From contig JAUSEP010000011.1 of NCBI GenBank assembly GCA_030650195.1, forward strand, positions 1 to 42,571: a stretch of 42,571 bases of DNA. The letters are read 5' to 3'. The DNA is from Candidatus Berkelbacteria bacterium. Lineage in GTDB: Bacteria > Patescibacteriota > UBA1384 > 2-12-FULL-50-11. Numbering within the stretch: position 1 is the first letter of the stretch; the number at the start of each line of letters is the position of its first letter. Shown here one piece after another: positions 16,189 to 24,105 of this stretch. Under the pieces are notes generated by a model, which had not been told where the DNA came from, did not search any database, and saw only the letters and a list, made by a program, of their open reading frames with translations. A program made the translations under genes and the position numbers.

Positions 16189-16656
16189 ATGAATATAAAA
16201 TCATTTATCTTTTTGACAGCCGTGTTAGGGGCTTTGCTAGTGTTCGGCTACAGCAACAACGTTGTAGTTGCAAGTGAGAACTATAATAGCAACGTCAATA
16301 ACAATGCTAACGCTAATGCCAATGCCAACAACCAAGTTCAAAACATGGTTAACGGTAACGGTGCCTCTGGCTCTGCCAGTGGCTCAGCGTCAGCCGCTGC
16401 CTCAGCTACTGCCGGATCTAGCACTAACGCAAGTGCATCCGCCGCAGCTAGTGCTGCTGCCAAGGCGTCTACCTCTACCAGTGTCGCTACCACAAAGGTA
16501 GCTACAAGCACGGGTAACAAGGTTGTCGCCAAGACAGTTAAGTCGTTGCCTGCAACTGGTGCCGAAATGGCTCTGTTGCCTGGTGCGATGAGCGCTTTTG
16601 CTCTAGCAGCCCGCAAGTATTTGCTGGCTCGCAAAGAAGCAAGTCTCTTGGCCTAA
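16189..16656 (+). CDS. LPXTG-type cell-surface protein, low complexity
   Basis: The 155-residue protein has a signal peptide (about 1-28), an Asn/Ala-rich segment ending in NQVQNMVNGNGASGS, a Ser/Ala/Thr-rich stalk (about 58-115), and at the C-terminus LPATG followed by a hydrophobic stretch and a basic tail (ARKYLLARKE). Family knowledge: this is the sorting signal cut by sortase between Thr and Gly, linking the protein to the cell wall. It indicates a Gram-positive-type envelope. It has its own Shine-Dalgarno sequence and terminator and is A+T-richer than the two secreted genes before it, although it shares the NQVQN motif with one of them. Confidence 0.85.
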   Translation: MNIKSFIFLTAVLGALLVFGYSNNVVVASENYNSNVNNNANANANANNQVQNMVNGNGASGSASGSASAAASATAGSSTNASASAAASAAAKASTSTSVATTKVATSTGNKVVAKTVKSLPATGAEMALLPGAMSAFALAARKYLLARKEASLLA

Positions 16657-16673
16657 CAACCTCGAGATAAAGA

Positions 16674-16702
16674 AAGAGACCCGAAAGGGTCTTTTTCTTT
16701 TT
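16674..16702 (+). terminator. Intrinsic terminator after the LPXTG gene
   Basis: A 9-bp stem (16674-16682 with 16687-16695) has a GAAA tetraloop and is followed by a long T-rich tract. Confidence 0.9.
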
Positions 16703-16730
16703 GTTCCAAGATTTTTAGTTACTTAACGGA

Positions 16731-16736
16731 TATAAT
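16731..16736 (+). promoter_or_regulatory. TATAAT box giving an apparently leaderless prfB transcript
   Basis: A perfect -10 hexamer ends exactly six bases before the prfB ATG at 16743, so transcription should begin at or next to the start codon. No convincing -35 box or Shine-Dalgarno sequence is present. Confidence 0.6.
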
Positions 16737-16742
16737 GTACTG

Positions 16743-17732
16743 ATGAGCGATAAGAACCGTAAAGCTGATTTAGCAGAAATCCTACGGATTGCCGATAAAA
16801 CAGCTCGCATTAAGTCTATTGAGACCGAAATGGGTACGCCTTCGTTTTGGCAGGAGCATCAAAAAGCTGCCAAACTAACCCAGGAATTAAAACACTTACA
16901 AGATTTCGTTGCTAAATTTGAGCTGGCGGAATCTGACGCTGAGCTAGAAAAACTAGAAGAGGAAGTATTTTTTTCTGGTGAACACGACGACTCTTCGGCG
17001 TTTGTTGCCGTTCATTCTGGTTCTGGTGGTGTTGAAGCCCAAGACTGGGCCGAAGTGTTACTGCGGATGTATACGCGCTATGGAGAAAGGGCGGACTACA
17101 GAGTTTCTTTACTAGACCAGCAGGATGGCGAAGAAGCGGGTATTAAAAGCGCAACGCTACTAATAGAGGGGTTTAGAGCATATGGCAAACTTAAAGCCGA
17201 AAATGGTGTTCATCGCTTAGTGCGAATTAGCCCCTTTGATGCAGATAAATCTCGCCACACATCTTTTGCTTTAGTGGAGGTGGTACCAGAAGTCGAGGGA
17301 GGCAAAGAAATTGAGGTAAAACCTGATGAAGTAAGAATAGATGTTTATCGTGCAGGGGGTCATGGAGGACAGGGAGTCAATACTACCGATTCTGCTGTCC
17401 GTATTACACACATTTCGACCAATATTGTTGTTACCTGTCAGAATGAGCGATCACAATTGCAAAACAAGCTCCAAGCGCTTAAAATTCTTCAAGGCAAGCT
17501 TCAACTGTTGGATGATGAGAAAAGACGGATCTCCAACCAGAATCTTAAAGGTGAACCAGTATTAGCTTCATGGGGTAACCAGATCCGCTCTTACGTTCTG
17601 CAGCCGTACCAAATGGTAAAAGACTTAAGAAGCGGCTATGAAACATCGGGTGTTGATGATGTTCTGGATGGTCGCTTAGAAAATATATTAGAGGCAAACA
17701 TAAAACACTTCGCTAACTTAAAGAAAGGATAG
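16743..17732 (+). CDS. prfB: Peptide chain release factor 2
   Basis: RF2 identity is shown by the SPF anticodon-like motif in VRISPFDADKSRHTSFA, which reads UGA/UAA, and by the catalytic GGQ loop (AGGHGGQGVNTTDSAVRITH), which triggers peptidyl-tRNA hydrolysis. The 329-residue protein is shorter at the N-terminus than E. coli RF2 by about 35 residues, and the usual programmed +1 frameshift site is absent: the ATG opens directly into the helical domain. So the classic autoregulation is not available here. The presence of RF2 implies that UGA is a stop codon. It heads the operon ybaB-pth-rplA-tlpA. Confidence 0.95.
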   Translation: MSDKNRKADLAEILRIADKTARIKSIETEMGTPSFWQEHQKAAKLTQELKHLQDFVAKFELAESDAELEKLEEEVFFSGEHDDSSAFVAVHSGSGGVEAQDWAEVLLRMYTRYGERADYRVSLLDQQDGEEAGIKSATLLIEGFRAYGKLKAENGVHRLVRISPFDADKSRHTSFALVEVVPEVEGGKEIEVKPDEVRIDVYRAGGHGGQGVNTTDSAVRITHISTNIVVTCQNERSQLQNKLQALKILQGKLQLLDDEKRRISNQNLKGEPVLASWGNQIRSYVLQPYQMVKDLRSGYETSGVDDVLDGRLENILEANIKHFANLKKG

Positions 17733-17735
17733 AAT

Positions 17736-18047
17736 ATGGCATTACCAAATTTCGGACAGATGAAAGATATGTACGGTTTAGCAAAAAAAGCTAAACAGAT
17801 GCAAAAAGAACTTAAAGACCTAGAAGTTGAGGGACGCTCAGCAAACGGTGAGGTAACTGTTGTTGTTAGCGGTGAAATGAAGATTGTTTCTATAGATATC
17901 TCAGAACATATGCTTGAACCCAGTAAGAAGCGTGAGCTAGAAGATATTATCAAAGAAACAGTTGCGAAAGCTCTTGCTACCGCCCAAAGCGAATCTGCCA
18001 CTCGAATGCAGCCGCTACTTAAGGATATGAATTTCCCAGGAATGTAA
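17736..18047 (+). CDS. YbaB/EbfC family nucleoid-associated protein
   Basis: The 103-residue protein has the YbaB layout: an N-terminal helix (LAKKAKQMQKELKDLEVEGRS), a central beta-hairpin (NGEVTVVVSGEMKIVSIDIS) and a C-terminal helix (LEDIIKETVAKALATAQSES). Family knowledge: it forms tweezer-like dimers that bind DNA non-specifically. It usually sits next to recR; here it is between prfB and pth, with a Shine-Dalgarno sequence (AAAGGA) before the ATG. Its stop codon shares a base with the pth start. Confidence 0.93.
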   Translation: MALPNFGQMKDMYGLAKKAKQMQKELKDLEVEGRSANGEVTVVVSGEMKIVSIDISEHMLEPSKKRELEDIIKETVAKALATAQSESATRMQPLLKDMNFPGM

Positions 18048-18613
18048 TGATTGCGATCATCGGATTAGGTAATCCAGGAGAAAAGTACGACAACACCCGC
18101 CATAACGCTGGGTTTTTGACGATCGGAAGATTGGCAGTAAAGCTTGGTACCGAGCTACAGGAGAGTAAGAAGAAGCCAGCGCTAATGTATGCTAGAACTA
18201 CAGATTACGAACTGATCGTACCATTAACTTATGTCAACAACTCTGGGGAAGCAGTTGCTAAGGTTCAGCAGAAACATAATGTGGAGCTAAACGATATTTG
18301 GGTCGTTCATGACGATACCGAAATTCCTTTTGGCGAGTTCCGAGTCAAGCGTGGAGGTACTAGCGGTGGCCATAACGGTATAAAGTCAATCGATGAAGCA
18401 ATCGGTGCTGACTATTGGCGAATTCGTATTGGCGTTGGCCGTCCGGAGAACCGCAATTTTGATCTAGCTGATTACGTATTAAGTAATTTTACGTCTGAAG
18501 AGCAAAAGACTTTGCCGTCAATAATTGACCAAGTGACGGATTACCTGGTACAATCTCTCAAAGACAAGCAAATTCAAGCAATAACACTTAATGGCACGAC
18601 CAAAAACAATTAA
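18047..18613 (+). CDS. pth: Peptidyl-tRNA hydrolase
   Basis: The 188-residue Pth has the family's conserved N-terminus (IAIIGLGNPGEKYDNTRHNAGF with the catalytic His in TRHNAG), the LTYVNNSGEAV segment (Asn), the VVHDDTEIPFGEFRVKRGGTSGGHNGIKSI segment with the catalytic Asp and tRNA-binding residues, and the YWRIRIGVGRP strand. It recycles peptidyl-tRNA dropped from ribosomes. The ATG overlaps the ybaB stop by one base, and the 3' end overlaps rplA by 23 bases. Confidence 0.96.
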   Translation: MIAIIGLGNPGEKYDNTRHNAGFLTIGRLAVKLGTELQESKKKPALMYARTTDYELIVPLTYVNNSGEAVAKVQQKHNVELNDIWVVHDDTEIPFGEFRVKRGGTSGGHNGIKSIDEAIGADYWRIRIGVGRPENRNFDLADYVLSNFTSEEQKTLPSIIDQVTDYLVQSLKDKQIQAITLNGTTKNN

Positions 18614-19556
18614 CGAACCAGTCGAGGAAGAGAAGCTAGCAGAAGCCGAGGCAGAAATTATGCCTCATCACGCTACTGAAGCCAGTGCAGATGAAGCAGC
18701 TGGTAATGTTGACGAGCAAGCTGAAGTTGAGACTTCTACTGAAGAAGGCGCAGATTTAGATCAAGCCTTACCAGCTGAAGTTACGGCGATACATGTCGGT
18801 AACGAATCTGCCACAGATTTAAATAATAAAGAGTCTGATCACGAAAAGTCTAAGCTTGAGCGAAAAAAAGATGCTAAGGCTGAACGCTTGGCTGCTAAAA
18901 GCGAAAAGATTGCTGCTTCCAAGGAAGAGCACGAGGCAAAGAGCCGCCACTCAAAGAAATTCCTAGCAGCCAAAGCTAAAGTTGAGCCAGGTAAACTTTA
19001 CCAGATGGCAGAAGCTCTAACTTTAATTAAAGAATTATCTGTTTCTAAGTTTGATGGTTCAATTGAAATCCACCTCCGTTTAAACAAAAAGAAAGCCAAA
19101 GGTTCAACAGAGTCTAGTCGTGGTGTTGTTCATATGCCACACGGTACCGGTAAAGATAAAAAAGTCGTTGTTTTGGACGAGAAGATGATTGAAGAGATCG
19201 CAAAAACCAAGAAACTAGATTTTGATATCTGTATTGCTTCACCAGAACTAATGCCGAAAGTTGCTAAAATCGCAAAGATCTTAGGTCCAAAAGGCAAGAT
19301 GCCAGATCCTAAATCCGGTACTGTTACAAATGATCCGAAAAAAGTAATGGAAGAGATTAAAAGCGGTAAAACAGAATACCGAGTTGATGCTAGTGGTATT
19401 GTTCACCAGATTATAGGCAAGGTTTCATGGGAAGATGCAAAATTGATCGAAAACGCTAAGGTAGTAATGGCAATATATCCGAAATCCCGTCTTAACAGTG
19501 CTTTTATTACTGCCTCCATCGCTCCATCAATTCCTTTAGACCTAAGCAAATTCTAG
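18591..19556 (+). CDS. rplA: Large ribosomal subunit protein uL1 with long acidic extension
   Basis: Residues from about 118 to the end match uL1: the Lys-rich start (KFLAAKAKVEPGKLYQMAEAL), GSIEIHLRLNKKKAKGS, RGVVHMPHGTGKDKKVVV, ILGPKGKMPDPKSGTVT and NAKVVMAIYPKSRLNSAFI. The first ~115 residues are a Glu/Ala-rich, then Lys/Glu-rich, low-complexity extension absent from E. coli L1. The ATG at 18591 lies within pth; a later internal start would remove the extension, but no better start codon with a ribosome-binding site is evident. uL1 forms the L1 stalk and usually represses its own rplK-rplA operon. Here it is separated from rplK. Confidence 0.93.
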   Translation: MARPKTINEPVEEEKLAEAEAEIMPHHATEASADEAAGNVDEQAEVETSTEEGADLDQALPAEVTAIHVGNESATDLNNKESDHEKSKLERKKDAKAERLAAKSEKIAASKEEHEAKSRHSKKFLAAKAKVEPGKLYQMAEALTLIKELSVSKFDGSIEIHLRLNKKKAKGSTESSRGVVHMPHGTGKDKKVVVLDEKMIEEIAKTKKLDFDICIASPELMPKVAKIAKILGPKGKMPDPKSGTVTNDPKKVMEEIKSGKTEYRVDASGIVHQIIGKVSWEDAKLIENAKVVMAIYPKSRLNSAFITASIAPSIPLDLSKF

Positions 19557-19557
19557 G

Positions 19558-20094
19558 ATGTTGAACCGGCTGGTCGCCCCGCTGGTTTTCATTATTGCTC
19601 TTGCTGCCCTGGCTTTTGTTATGCAAACGCTAGGGAACTCATCGCCAGCTAATAAGCCCCTGACTGGTCCAGAGCTTTTAAAACAATATGAGATCGTAGA
19701 GATTGCTCCGCCAGTTGCAAGCTTAACGGATAAAGACAATAAGAAGGTTGATCTACAACCACTCTTAACCAAACCAACATTAATAACGTTTTGGAGCGTC
19801 AATTGCGGAGAATGCGAGACAGGCATACCGTTACTGAACGAATTTTCTAAAAACCATAGCCAAATAACTCAACTACTAATTTCCGAAAAAGACGAACCAA
19901 AGGATGCAGAAGAGAAACTAAAATCTCTTGATGTAACTCTTGGAACCTATTACGACCTCGATGGCTCAGCAGTTCAGAGTTGGGAAGCGCAGACGATGCC
20001 CGCCTCATTTTTTGTAATTAACGGCAAAGTAAAATATTTTTTCCCTGGGAGAATTAGCCAAGAGCACCTAGACGCATTGTTGACGGTTCAGTAG
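19558..20094 (+). CDS. TlpA/ResA-like membrane-anchored thioredoxin-fold protein
   Basis: An N-terminal hydrophobic helix (about residues 6-25) is followed by a TlpA-like thioredoxin domain. The active-site CxxC is CGEC in TFWSVNCGECETGIPLL, and the cis-proline loop is AQTMPASFFVING. The predicted location is extracytoplasmic, where such proteins reduce or exchange disulfides in exported proteins or cytochromes. It begins one base after the rplA stop, so it is probably co-transcribed with ribosomal and translation genes. The cysteine-containing pilins and exported proteins in the window are possible substrates; that is inference. Confidence 0.88.
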   Translation: MLNRLVAPLVFIIALAALAFVMQTLGNSSPANKPLTGPELLKQYEIVEIAPPVASLTDKDNKKVDLQPLLTKPTLITFWSVNCGECETGIPLLNEFSKNHSQITQLLISEKDEPKDAEEKLKSLDVTLGTYYDLDGSAVQSWEAQTMPASFFVINGKVKYFFPGRISQEHLDALLTVQ

Positions 20095-20108
20095 TTTTTT
20101 GCGATAAT
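20080..20108 (+). promoter_or_regulatory. Promoter of rplJ-rplL
   Basis: TTGACG (20080-20085) and GATAAT (20103-20108) have a 17-nt spacer. The -35 box lies inside the 3' end of the thioredoxin-like gene. The predicted start is near 20115. Confidence 0.78.
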
Positions 20109-20115
20109 ATTTGAG

Positions 20116-20205
20116 CTACGAAGACAGTAGGTGCTCCCCGAAAGGGATAAAGCTTAATTTCCTACCGAGGGCAGAACCAACGTTCTCCTTACTTCGTATA
20201 CAAAA
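20116..20205 (+). promoter_or_regulatory. Ribosomal protein L10 leader
   Basis: This 90-nt segment has the features of the L10 leader seen in Gram-positive bacteria: ACGAAGACAGTAGGTG near the 5' end, CTTAATTTCCTACCGAGG further on (AGTAGG pairs with CCTAC), and a closing helix between CTACGAAG and CTTCGT. Family knowledge: excess L10-L12 complex binds this RNA and represses rplJ-rplL translation. An unusually clear Shine-Dalgarno sequence (AAAAGGAG) follows before the rplJ ATG at 20218. Confidence 0.85.
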
Positions 20206-20217
20206 GGAGATTTTTTA

Positions 20218-20922
20218 ATGCCAATACTAAGAGCCCAAAAAGAAGAGTTAGTCACAAGACTTATTTCGGAGTTGCAAGACTCTCGTGTCAGCATAATCTT
20301 TGCCTACAAGGCATTGAATATGAAGGCTAATGATACTTTGCGTACTAAAGCTTTTAATGCAGGTGCCAAGGTAAAGATGGTTTCCAATAACCTCTTGAAG
20401 TTAATTCTAAAAGGTACTGGAAAAGAAATTGAAATTCCTTCGAAACAGTTGGCTATCTCTTATGGCTTTAATGATGAGGTTGAAGCAGCTAAGGTACTAG
20501 TGGATTTTGCTAAAGAAACAGAAACTTTAGAAATCCTAGGTGGTTGGGTTGATGGCAACTTCTTTGATGCCACTCAAGTTAAAACCCTCTCTTCACTACC
20601 AAACAAAGAAACCCTTCATGCTCAGTTAGTTGGACGTTTGGGTGGTCTGATTGGATCTTTGGCCTACTCCCTAAATTATCCAATCCAGAAGTTCGCCTTT
20701 GTTATAGAGGCAGTTAAGTCTGCTCAACCACAGTCCGCAGTAGCAGAAACTCCAAAGAGTGAAGAGGCTCCTGTTGCAGAAGAGCCTAAGACCGAAGAGT
20801 CCTCTGAAGTTACCGAAACTCCTACGGAGGAACCAAAAGAAGAAACTAACGAATCCCCAGCCGAAGAGAACACCGAAGCAGGGGAGTCGGAAGAAGTTAA
20901 GGAAGAATTAAAGAAGAAGTAA
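20218..20922 (+). CDS. rplJ: Large ribosomal subunit protein uL10
   Basis: Residues 1-165 follow uL10: an N-terminal rRNA-binding domain (QKEELVTRLISELQDSRVSI, KMVSNNLLKLILKG), the GGWVDGNFFDATQVKTLSSL segment and the LVGRLGGLIGSLAYSLN helix leading to the L12-binding helix. A further ~65 residues are a Glu/Pro/Thr-rich acidic tail that is not part of the fold. This parallels the acidic extension on uL1. uL10 carries the bL12 dimers at the ribosomal stalk. The gene is preceded by the L10 leader and a good Shine-Dalgarno sequence. Confidence 0.95.
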   Translation: MPILRAQKEELVTRLISELQDSRVSIIFAYKALNMKANDTLRTKAFNAGAKVKMVSNNLLKLILKGTGKEIEIPSKQLAISYGFNDEVEAAKVLVDFAKETETLEILGGWVDGNFFDATQVKTLSSLPNKETLHAQLVGRLGGLIGSLAYSLNYPIQKFAFVIEAVKSAQPQSAVAETPKSEEAPVAEEPKTEESSEVTETPTEEPKEETNESPAEENTEAGESEEVKEELKKK

Positions 20923-20931
20923 AGGAGACAA

Positions 20932-21315
20932 ATGAGTGAAAAAACAGATAAATTGATTGATCAAATTGCCGAGTTATCGGTAATGGAATTGAGTGAATTG
21001 GTAAAAGCCATTGAAGAGAAGTTTGGTGTTAGCGCCATGCCAGTAATGGCAGCCGGTGCTCCTGTTGCCGGTGGTGCCGCTCCTGCGGAAGCCGCAGAAG
21101 AGAAGTCTGAGTACAACGTTGTTCTAACCGCTTCAGGCGAGCAGAAGATTGCTGTTATTAAGGCTGTCCGTGAGATTAAACAGGACTTAGGCTTGAAAGA
21201 AGCCAAAGACTTGGTTGATGCTGCTCCAAAAGAGCTTGGTGTTATGAAGAAAGCCGACGCCGAAGAAGCTAAGAAAAAGCTTGAAGAAGCTGGCGCTACT
21301 GTTGAATTGAAGTAA
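20932..21315 (+). CDS. rplL: Large ribosomal subunit protein bL12
   Basis: The 127-residue protein has the bL12 layout: an N-terminal dimerisation domain ([21 protein letters not shown]), an Ala/Gly-rich hinge (about 40-60) and the C-terminal factor-binding domain ([21 protein letters not shown], then [13 protein letters not shown]). Family knowledge: it recruits translation GTPases. It follows rplJ after nine bases with its own AAAGGAG and is closed by a strong terminator. Confidence 0.97.
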   Translation: MSEKTDKLIDQIAELSVMELSELVKAIEEKFGVSAMPVMAAGAPVAGGAAPAEAAEEKSEYNVVLTASGEQKIAVIKAVREIKQDLGLKEAKDLVDAAPKELGVMKKADAEEAKKKLEEAGATVELK

Positions 21316-21334
21316 CATCTGATAGTAAAAAAAG

Positions 21335-21364
21335 AAGGCCGTCTGGGAAATCCCAGACGGCCTT
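21335..21364 (-). terminator. Bidirectional terminator between rplL and the TPM-domain gene
   Basis: A perfect 14-bp stem (21335-21348 with 21351-21364) with a 2-nt nominal loop is flanked by a run of seven As on the left. It is an excellent terminator for the minus-strand gene and also able to stop rplL transcription. Confidence 0.88.
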
Positions 21365-21381
21365 TGAGTTGGTGTTGGCTG

Positions 21382-23958
21382 TTACCAGCTTGCACCAGAT
21401 GATGAGTCACCCCCACCGCCCCAGCTTCCACCGGACGAGGAATCACTTCCGCTGCTCCAGCTACTGCCAGAACTGCTGTCCCAAGAGCTACTCGAGCTGC
21501 TTGCGTACGACGCTTGGCGCCGTGCGCTCTCTTCTTCCTCACGCTCTCGACGGGCTGCTGCTTCCGCCGCTTGACGTGCTGCTTCAGCCTCCTCGTAGTC
21601 GCGTTGAGCTCGACGAGCAGCTGACTGCCAGTCGTTCTCAACGTTATCGAGGAGTGTCATCATCATCAGGTAGTCAGCCGGTCCGTTGACTGGCTGAAAC
21701 CTGAAGCTAGACAGCTGTTGCGAACCTCCGTAGCGTTTGACTTTCCGTAGGTAGTCTTCGCGTGTGGAGTCCATCTGAGCCAATCGTTTCTCGAACTCGG
21801 CCTTGGCCTTGTCGAGCTCCTTGCAGCTACGCACTGTGCGTTGTGCCTGAGCGATCGCCTCATCGAACTTACTCGCAGCTAACTCGGCGTTCCGGCGGGC
21901 ATTGAGGTGTCGCTTTTCGCCGATCTGTCGCTGGGCCTTTTCGAGGTCTCTCTGCCCGTCTGTGAGTTGCGCCTGTGCCGCAGAAAGAAACTTAGCCGGC
22001 TCCTTAGACTTGTGGACCTTAGATGCCTGCGTGAGGACACGGCTTGCGTCTCCCGTCTCCAGGGTTACTTGCTTCAGCTTCTTCTGTGCGGTGTCGATCG
22101 ACTCGACAGCCGATTTAACCGCGTTATTGAGGACTGCTGCCTGTTGGGCTGCCTTCCGGTAGAGCTCGTCGGCCTTCTGGGCCTGTTGCACCACCTCTTC
22201 GACAGTGACAGCTCCAGCGAGTACTCCCGCCAACTGATCTTCCGCTCGGCGAGCCAGGGCGAAGGTCGTCCTGGGGTCGTCGTTCGGGTCGACGACTGTA
22301 TCGCCGACATACGGTTCGGACTCCAGCCGGTTGGATCGGCTTAGCTCAATCGCAGAGGTCAGCTGCTCGAATTCAGCAGAGACAGTCGTCTCGGCTTTCT
22401 TCAGGTCGTTTAGCTTCTCGACGAAAGCTACCGGATCGGTCAGTGCCAGGTCGTTGGTCGACTTGTAGAGTGACTGATCGGTACTGTCGTCGCCAGCCAG
22501 AGGGTGGTTTGATAGCCAACGCTCGGGGATGCCCATGGAGCGGGCTTGGGCCAAAAGCGCATCGTACGTCTTCGACGGAAAATGCTGCTCGGCCGTCATG
22601 TCTCTTGCGGCAATCGCCGCTTTGAGATCGTTCCAGCTTTGGACGTTCGCCTCGAACCTCGCTTGAAGTGAATCCGCCAGTTCTTTTGGGCTGATCTTGA
22701 TCACCTTAGTTTCCGGCTCGAAGAGGCTGTCCTTGTTGACCTGCCCGGTATCGAAGTCGAAAGCCTCATCAAGCCTTTCGATTGCCCGCTCAAGCGGTTT
22801 GAGGCTGAAGAAGGTCGCCTCATTGGCCAGCATCTTACAGCTCTCCGTGAGCTGACGAAGGGCCTCAACTCCGACGTACATCTCGTCAACTTCTTTGGTA
22901 ACCGATGAGTATAGCTCGGCGGTTTTGCCAGTTACTCCTGTGAGGGAAAGAATGTCACCGCGGTCGCCGTAAAGCTTGAAGAACTGTTGGGAGGCGTTGG
23001 TTACCATTGCCAGGCGCTGTCCAACCTCTTTGTTGAAGCGCAGTCGAAGCCCATTCCTCTTTCCCGATCTGCCGGCAATGAGGAATATGGCTAGGAAAAA
23101 GGCCCCTAAGGTTAGCACCCACTTAAAGACAAGCTGGAGAAAAAGTCGTGCTGCAACACGCTCTTTCTCGTTCACGGTGAATTCCAGCGCATCAGCGCTA
23201 ACTTTTGTCGCTGCTGCCGTTGAGAGCATCTCCGTACGGTCGCCACTGTCGCGAGCCTTCCGGGCGTCTGCTAGCGCTTTTTTGTAGTCGCTAACATCAT
23301 TTGGAAGGTACTCCTTCTTGTTGAGCAGGTCGCCCAAACGGACAATCTGTTCGCCAAGAGTCGACTTTGCTGCTAACAACGCTCGTTCTTCAGCTTCCTT
23401 CCGAGCAGCTTCCTTCCGAGCCGCAATTCGGTCCGGGTCAGTCTGATCGAAAAGGTAGCTATCGACGGCCGTCATCATGTTGATGATGCCGTTTTTCGGA
23501 TCCTTTCGTTGAGCCTGAACCGACGCCTTGAAGATGTCTGTATATGGCTCGTGGGCGTCGTTTCGAAAGTTGAGTTCAGCTTCGAACTTACTTCCTGCCA
23601 GGAAGCGATACTTCCGTGGATTGTAAGCAAGTAAGAAGATCTGCGACTTCGCCATATCGAACGACGGGTAACGCTGACCCCACTGTTGGGAGAGATAGTT
23701 GATGGCGTTCGCCGCCAGTTGATCGCCATCGCCAGAACCTGGTAGAGTTTCGACGAGAACGACGTAATAGGGGAAGTGGCAGCTTTTTGCCGCCTTGTTG
23801 ATATCGTCAATCCCGGAATTGCCAATCATTGGTGGGTTAAACCCTCCGGGAATTGTGTAGACGAACTGCCCCTCACGTAAAGTGGGGACTTCGAGTTGAG
23901 CGCATGCAGTTCCGGTGAAGAGCGCAGCGACGATGACGAGTAAGATGCGTATTTTCAT
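21382..23958 (-). CDS. Exported TPM-domain protein with long coiled-coil insert
   Basis: I start at 23958, giving 858 residues with a signal peptide (MKIRILLVIVAALFTGTACA); the longer form to 23994 adds a polar leader. An N-terminal TPM (YgcG-type) domain covers about residues 25-175 (ISDINKA-like helix, YYVVLVETLPG, IFLLAYNPRKYRFLAG). A transmembrane helix lies near 285-305, then more than 450 residues of Ala/Glu/Lys/Arg-rich coiled coil, and a Ser/Gly/Trp-rich tail (SSGGSWGGGGDSSSGASW) typical of TPM proteins. Family knowledge: TPM proteins act at membranes, and the tail is common to them. The insert is unusual. It is G+C-rich, monocistronic and opposite to rplL. Confidence 0.85.
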   Translation of the reverse strand: MKIRILLVIVAALFTGTACAQLEVPTLREGQFVYTIPGGFNPPMIGNSGIDDINKAAKSCHFPYYVVLVETLPGSGDGDQLAANAINYLSQQWGQRYPSFDMAKSQIFLLAYNPRKYRFLAGSKFEAELNFRNDAHEPYTDIFKASVQAQRKDPKNGIINMMTAVDSYLFDQTDPDRIAARKEAARKEAEERALLAAKSTLGEQIVRLGDLLNKKEYLPNDVSDYKKALADARKARDSGDRTEMLSTAAATKVSADALEFTVNEKERVAARLFLQLVFKWVLTLGAFFLAIFLIAGRSGKRNGLRLRFNKEVGQRLAMVTNASQQFFKLYGDRGDILSLTGVTGKTAELYSSVTKEVDEMYVGVEALRQLTESCKMLANEATFFSLKPLERAIERLDEAFDFDTGQVNKDSLFEPETKVIKISPKELADSLQARFEANVQSWNDLKAAIAARDMTAEQHFPSKTYDALLAQARSMGIPERWLSNHPLAGDDSTDQSLYKSTNDLALTDPVAFVEKLNDLKKAETTVSAEFEQLTSAIELSRSNRLESEPYVGDTVVDPNDDPRTTFALARRAEDQLAGVLAGAVTVEEVVQQAQKADELYRKAAQQAAVLNNAVKSAVESIDTAQKKLKQVTLETGDASRVLTQASKVHKSKEPAKFLSAAQAQLTDGQRDLEKAQRQIGEKRHLNARRNAELAASKFDEAIAQAQRTVRSCKELDKAKAEFEKRLAQMDSTREDYLRKVKRYGGSQQLSSFRFQPVNGPADYLMMMTLLDNVENDWQSAARRAQRDYEEAEAARQAAEAAARREREEEESARRQASYASSSSSSWDSSSGSSWSSGSDSSSGGSWGGGGDSSSGASW

Positions 23959-23983
23959 ATTGTCACCGATGTGTGAAAGAACG

Positions 23984-24044
23984 GTAACGGACAAATCCGT
24001 TACGTTTACTGGTGCATTTTACCCGAAAAACAAGGGGTTGTCCA
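23984..24044 (-). promoter_or_regulatory. Promoter and start-proximal hairpin of the TPM-domain gene
   Basis: On the minus strand TGGACA (24039-24044) and TAAAAT (24016-24021) are 17 nt apart, predicting a start near 24009. Immediately downstream is a perfect 8-bp hairpin (23996-24003 with 23984-23991) with a TTTG loop, at the very 5' end of the transcript. It could stabilise the mRNA or be an operator. The ATG at 23958 has only a weak GGTGA ribosome-binding site. Confidence 0.7.
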
Positions 24045-24067
24045 GGGGTCAGAGGCGGTTTTTGCTA

Positions 24068-24096
24068 TTGACGTAAAGTAACCTTAGGGATACGCT
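24068..24096 (+). promoter_or_regulatory. Promoter of the toxin-antitoxin pair
   Basis: TTGACG (24068-24073) and TACGCT (24091-24096) have a 17-nt spacer. The start would fall near 24103, only about three bases before the antitoxin ATG. Confidence 0.7.
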
Positions 24097-24105
24097 TGGG
24101 TTACC

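Noticed and set aside
16743-16830. Programmed frameshift in prfB
   Set aside because: The frame is open from a well-placed ATG, and no CTT-TGA slippery site is found.
21907-23287. Long plus-strand frames opposite the TPM gene
   Set aside because: They are antisense shadows of a G+C-rich coding sequence with no ribosome-binding sites or domains.
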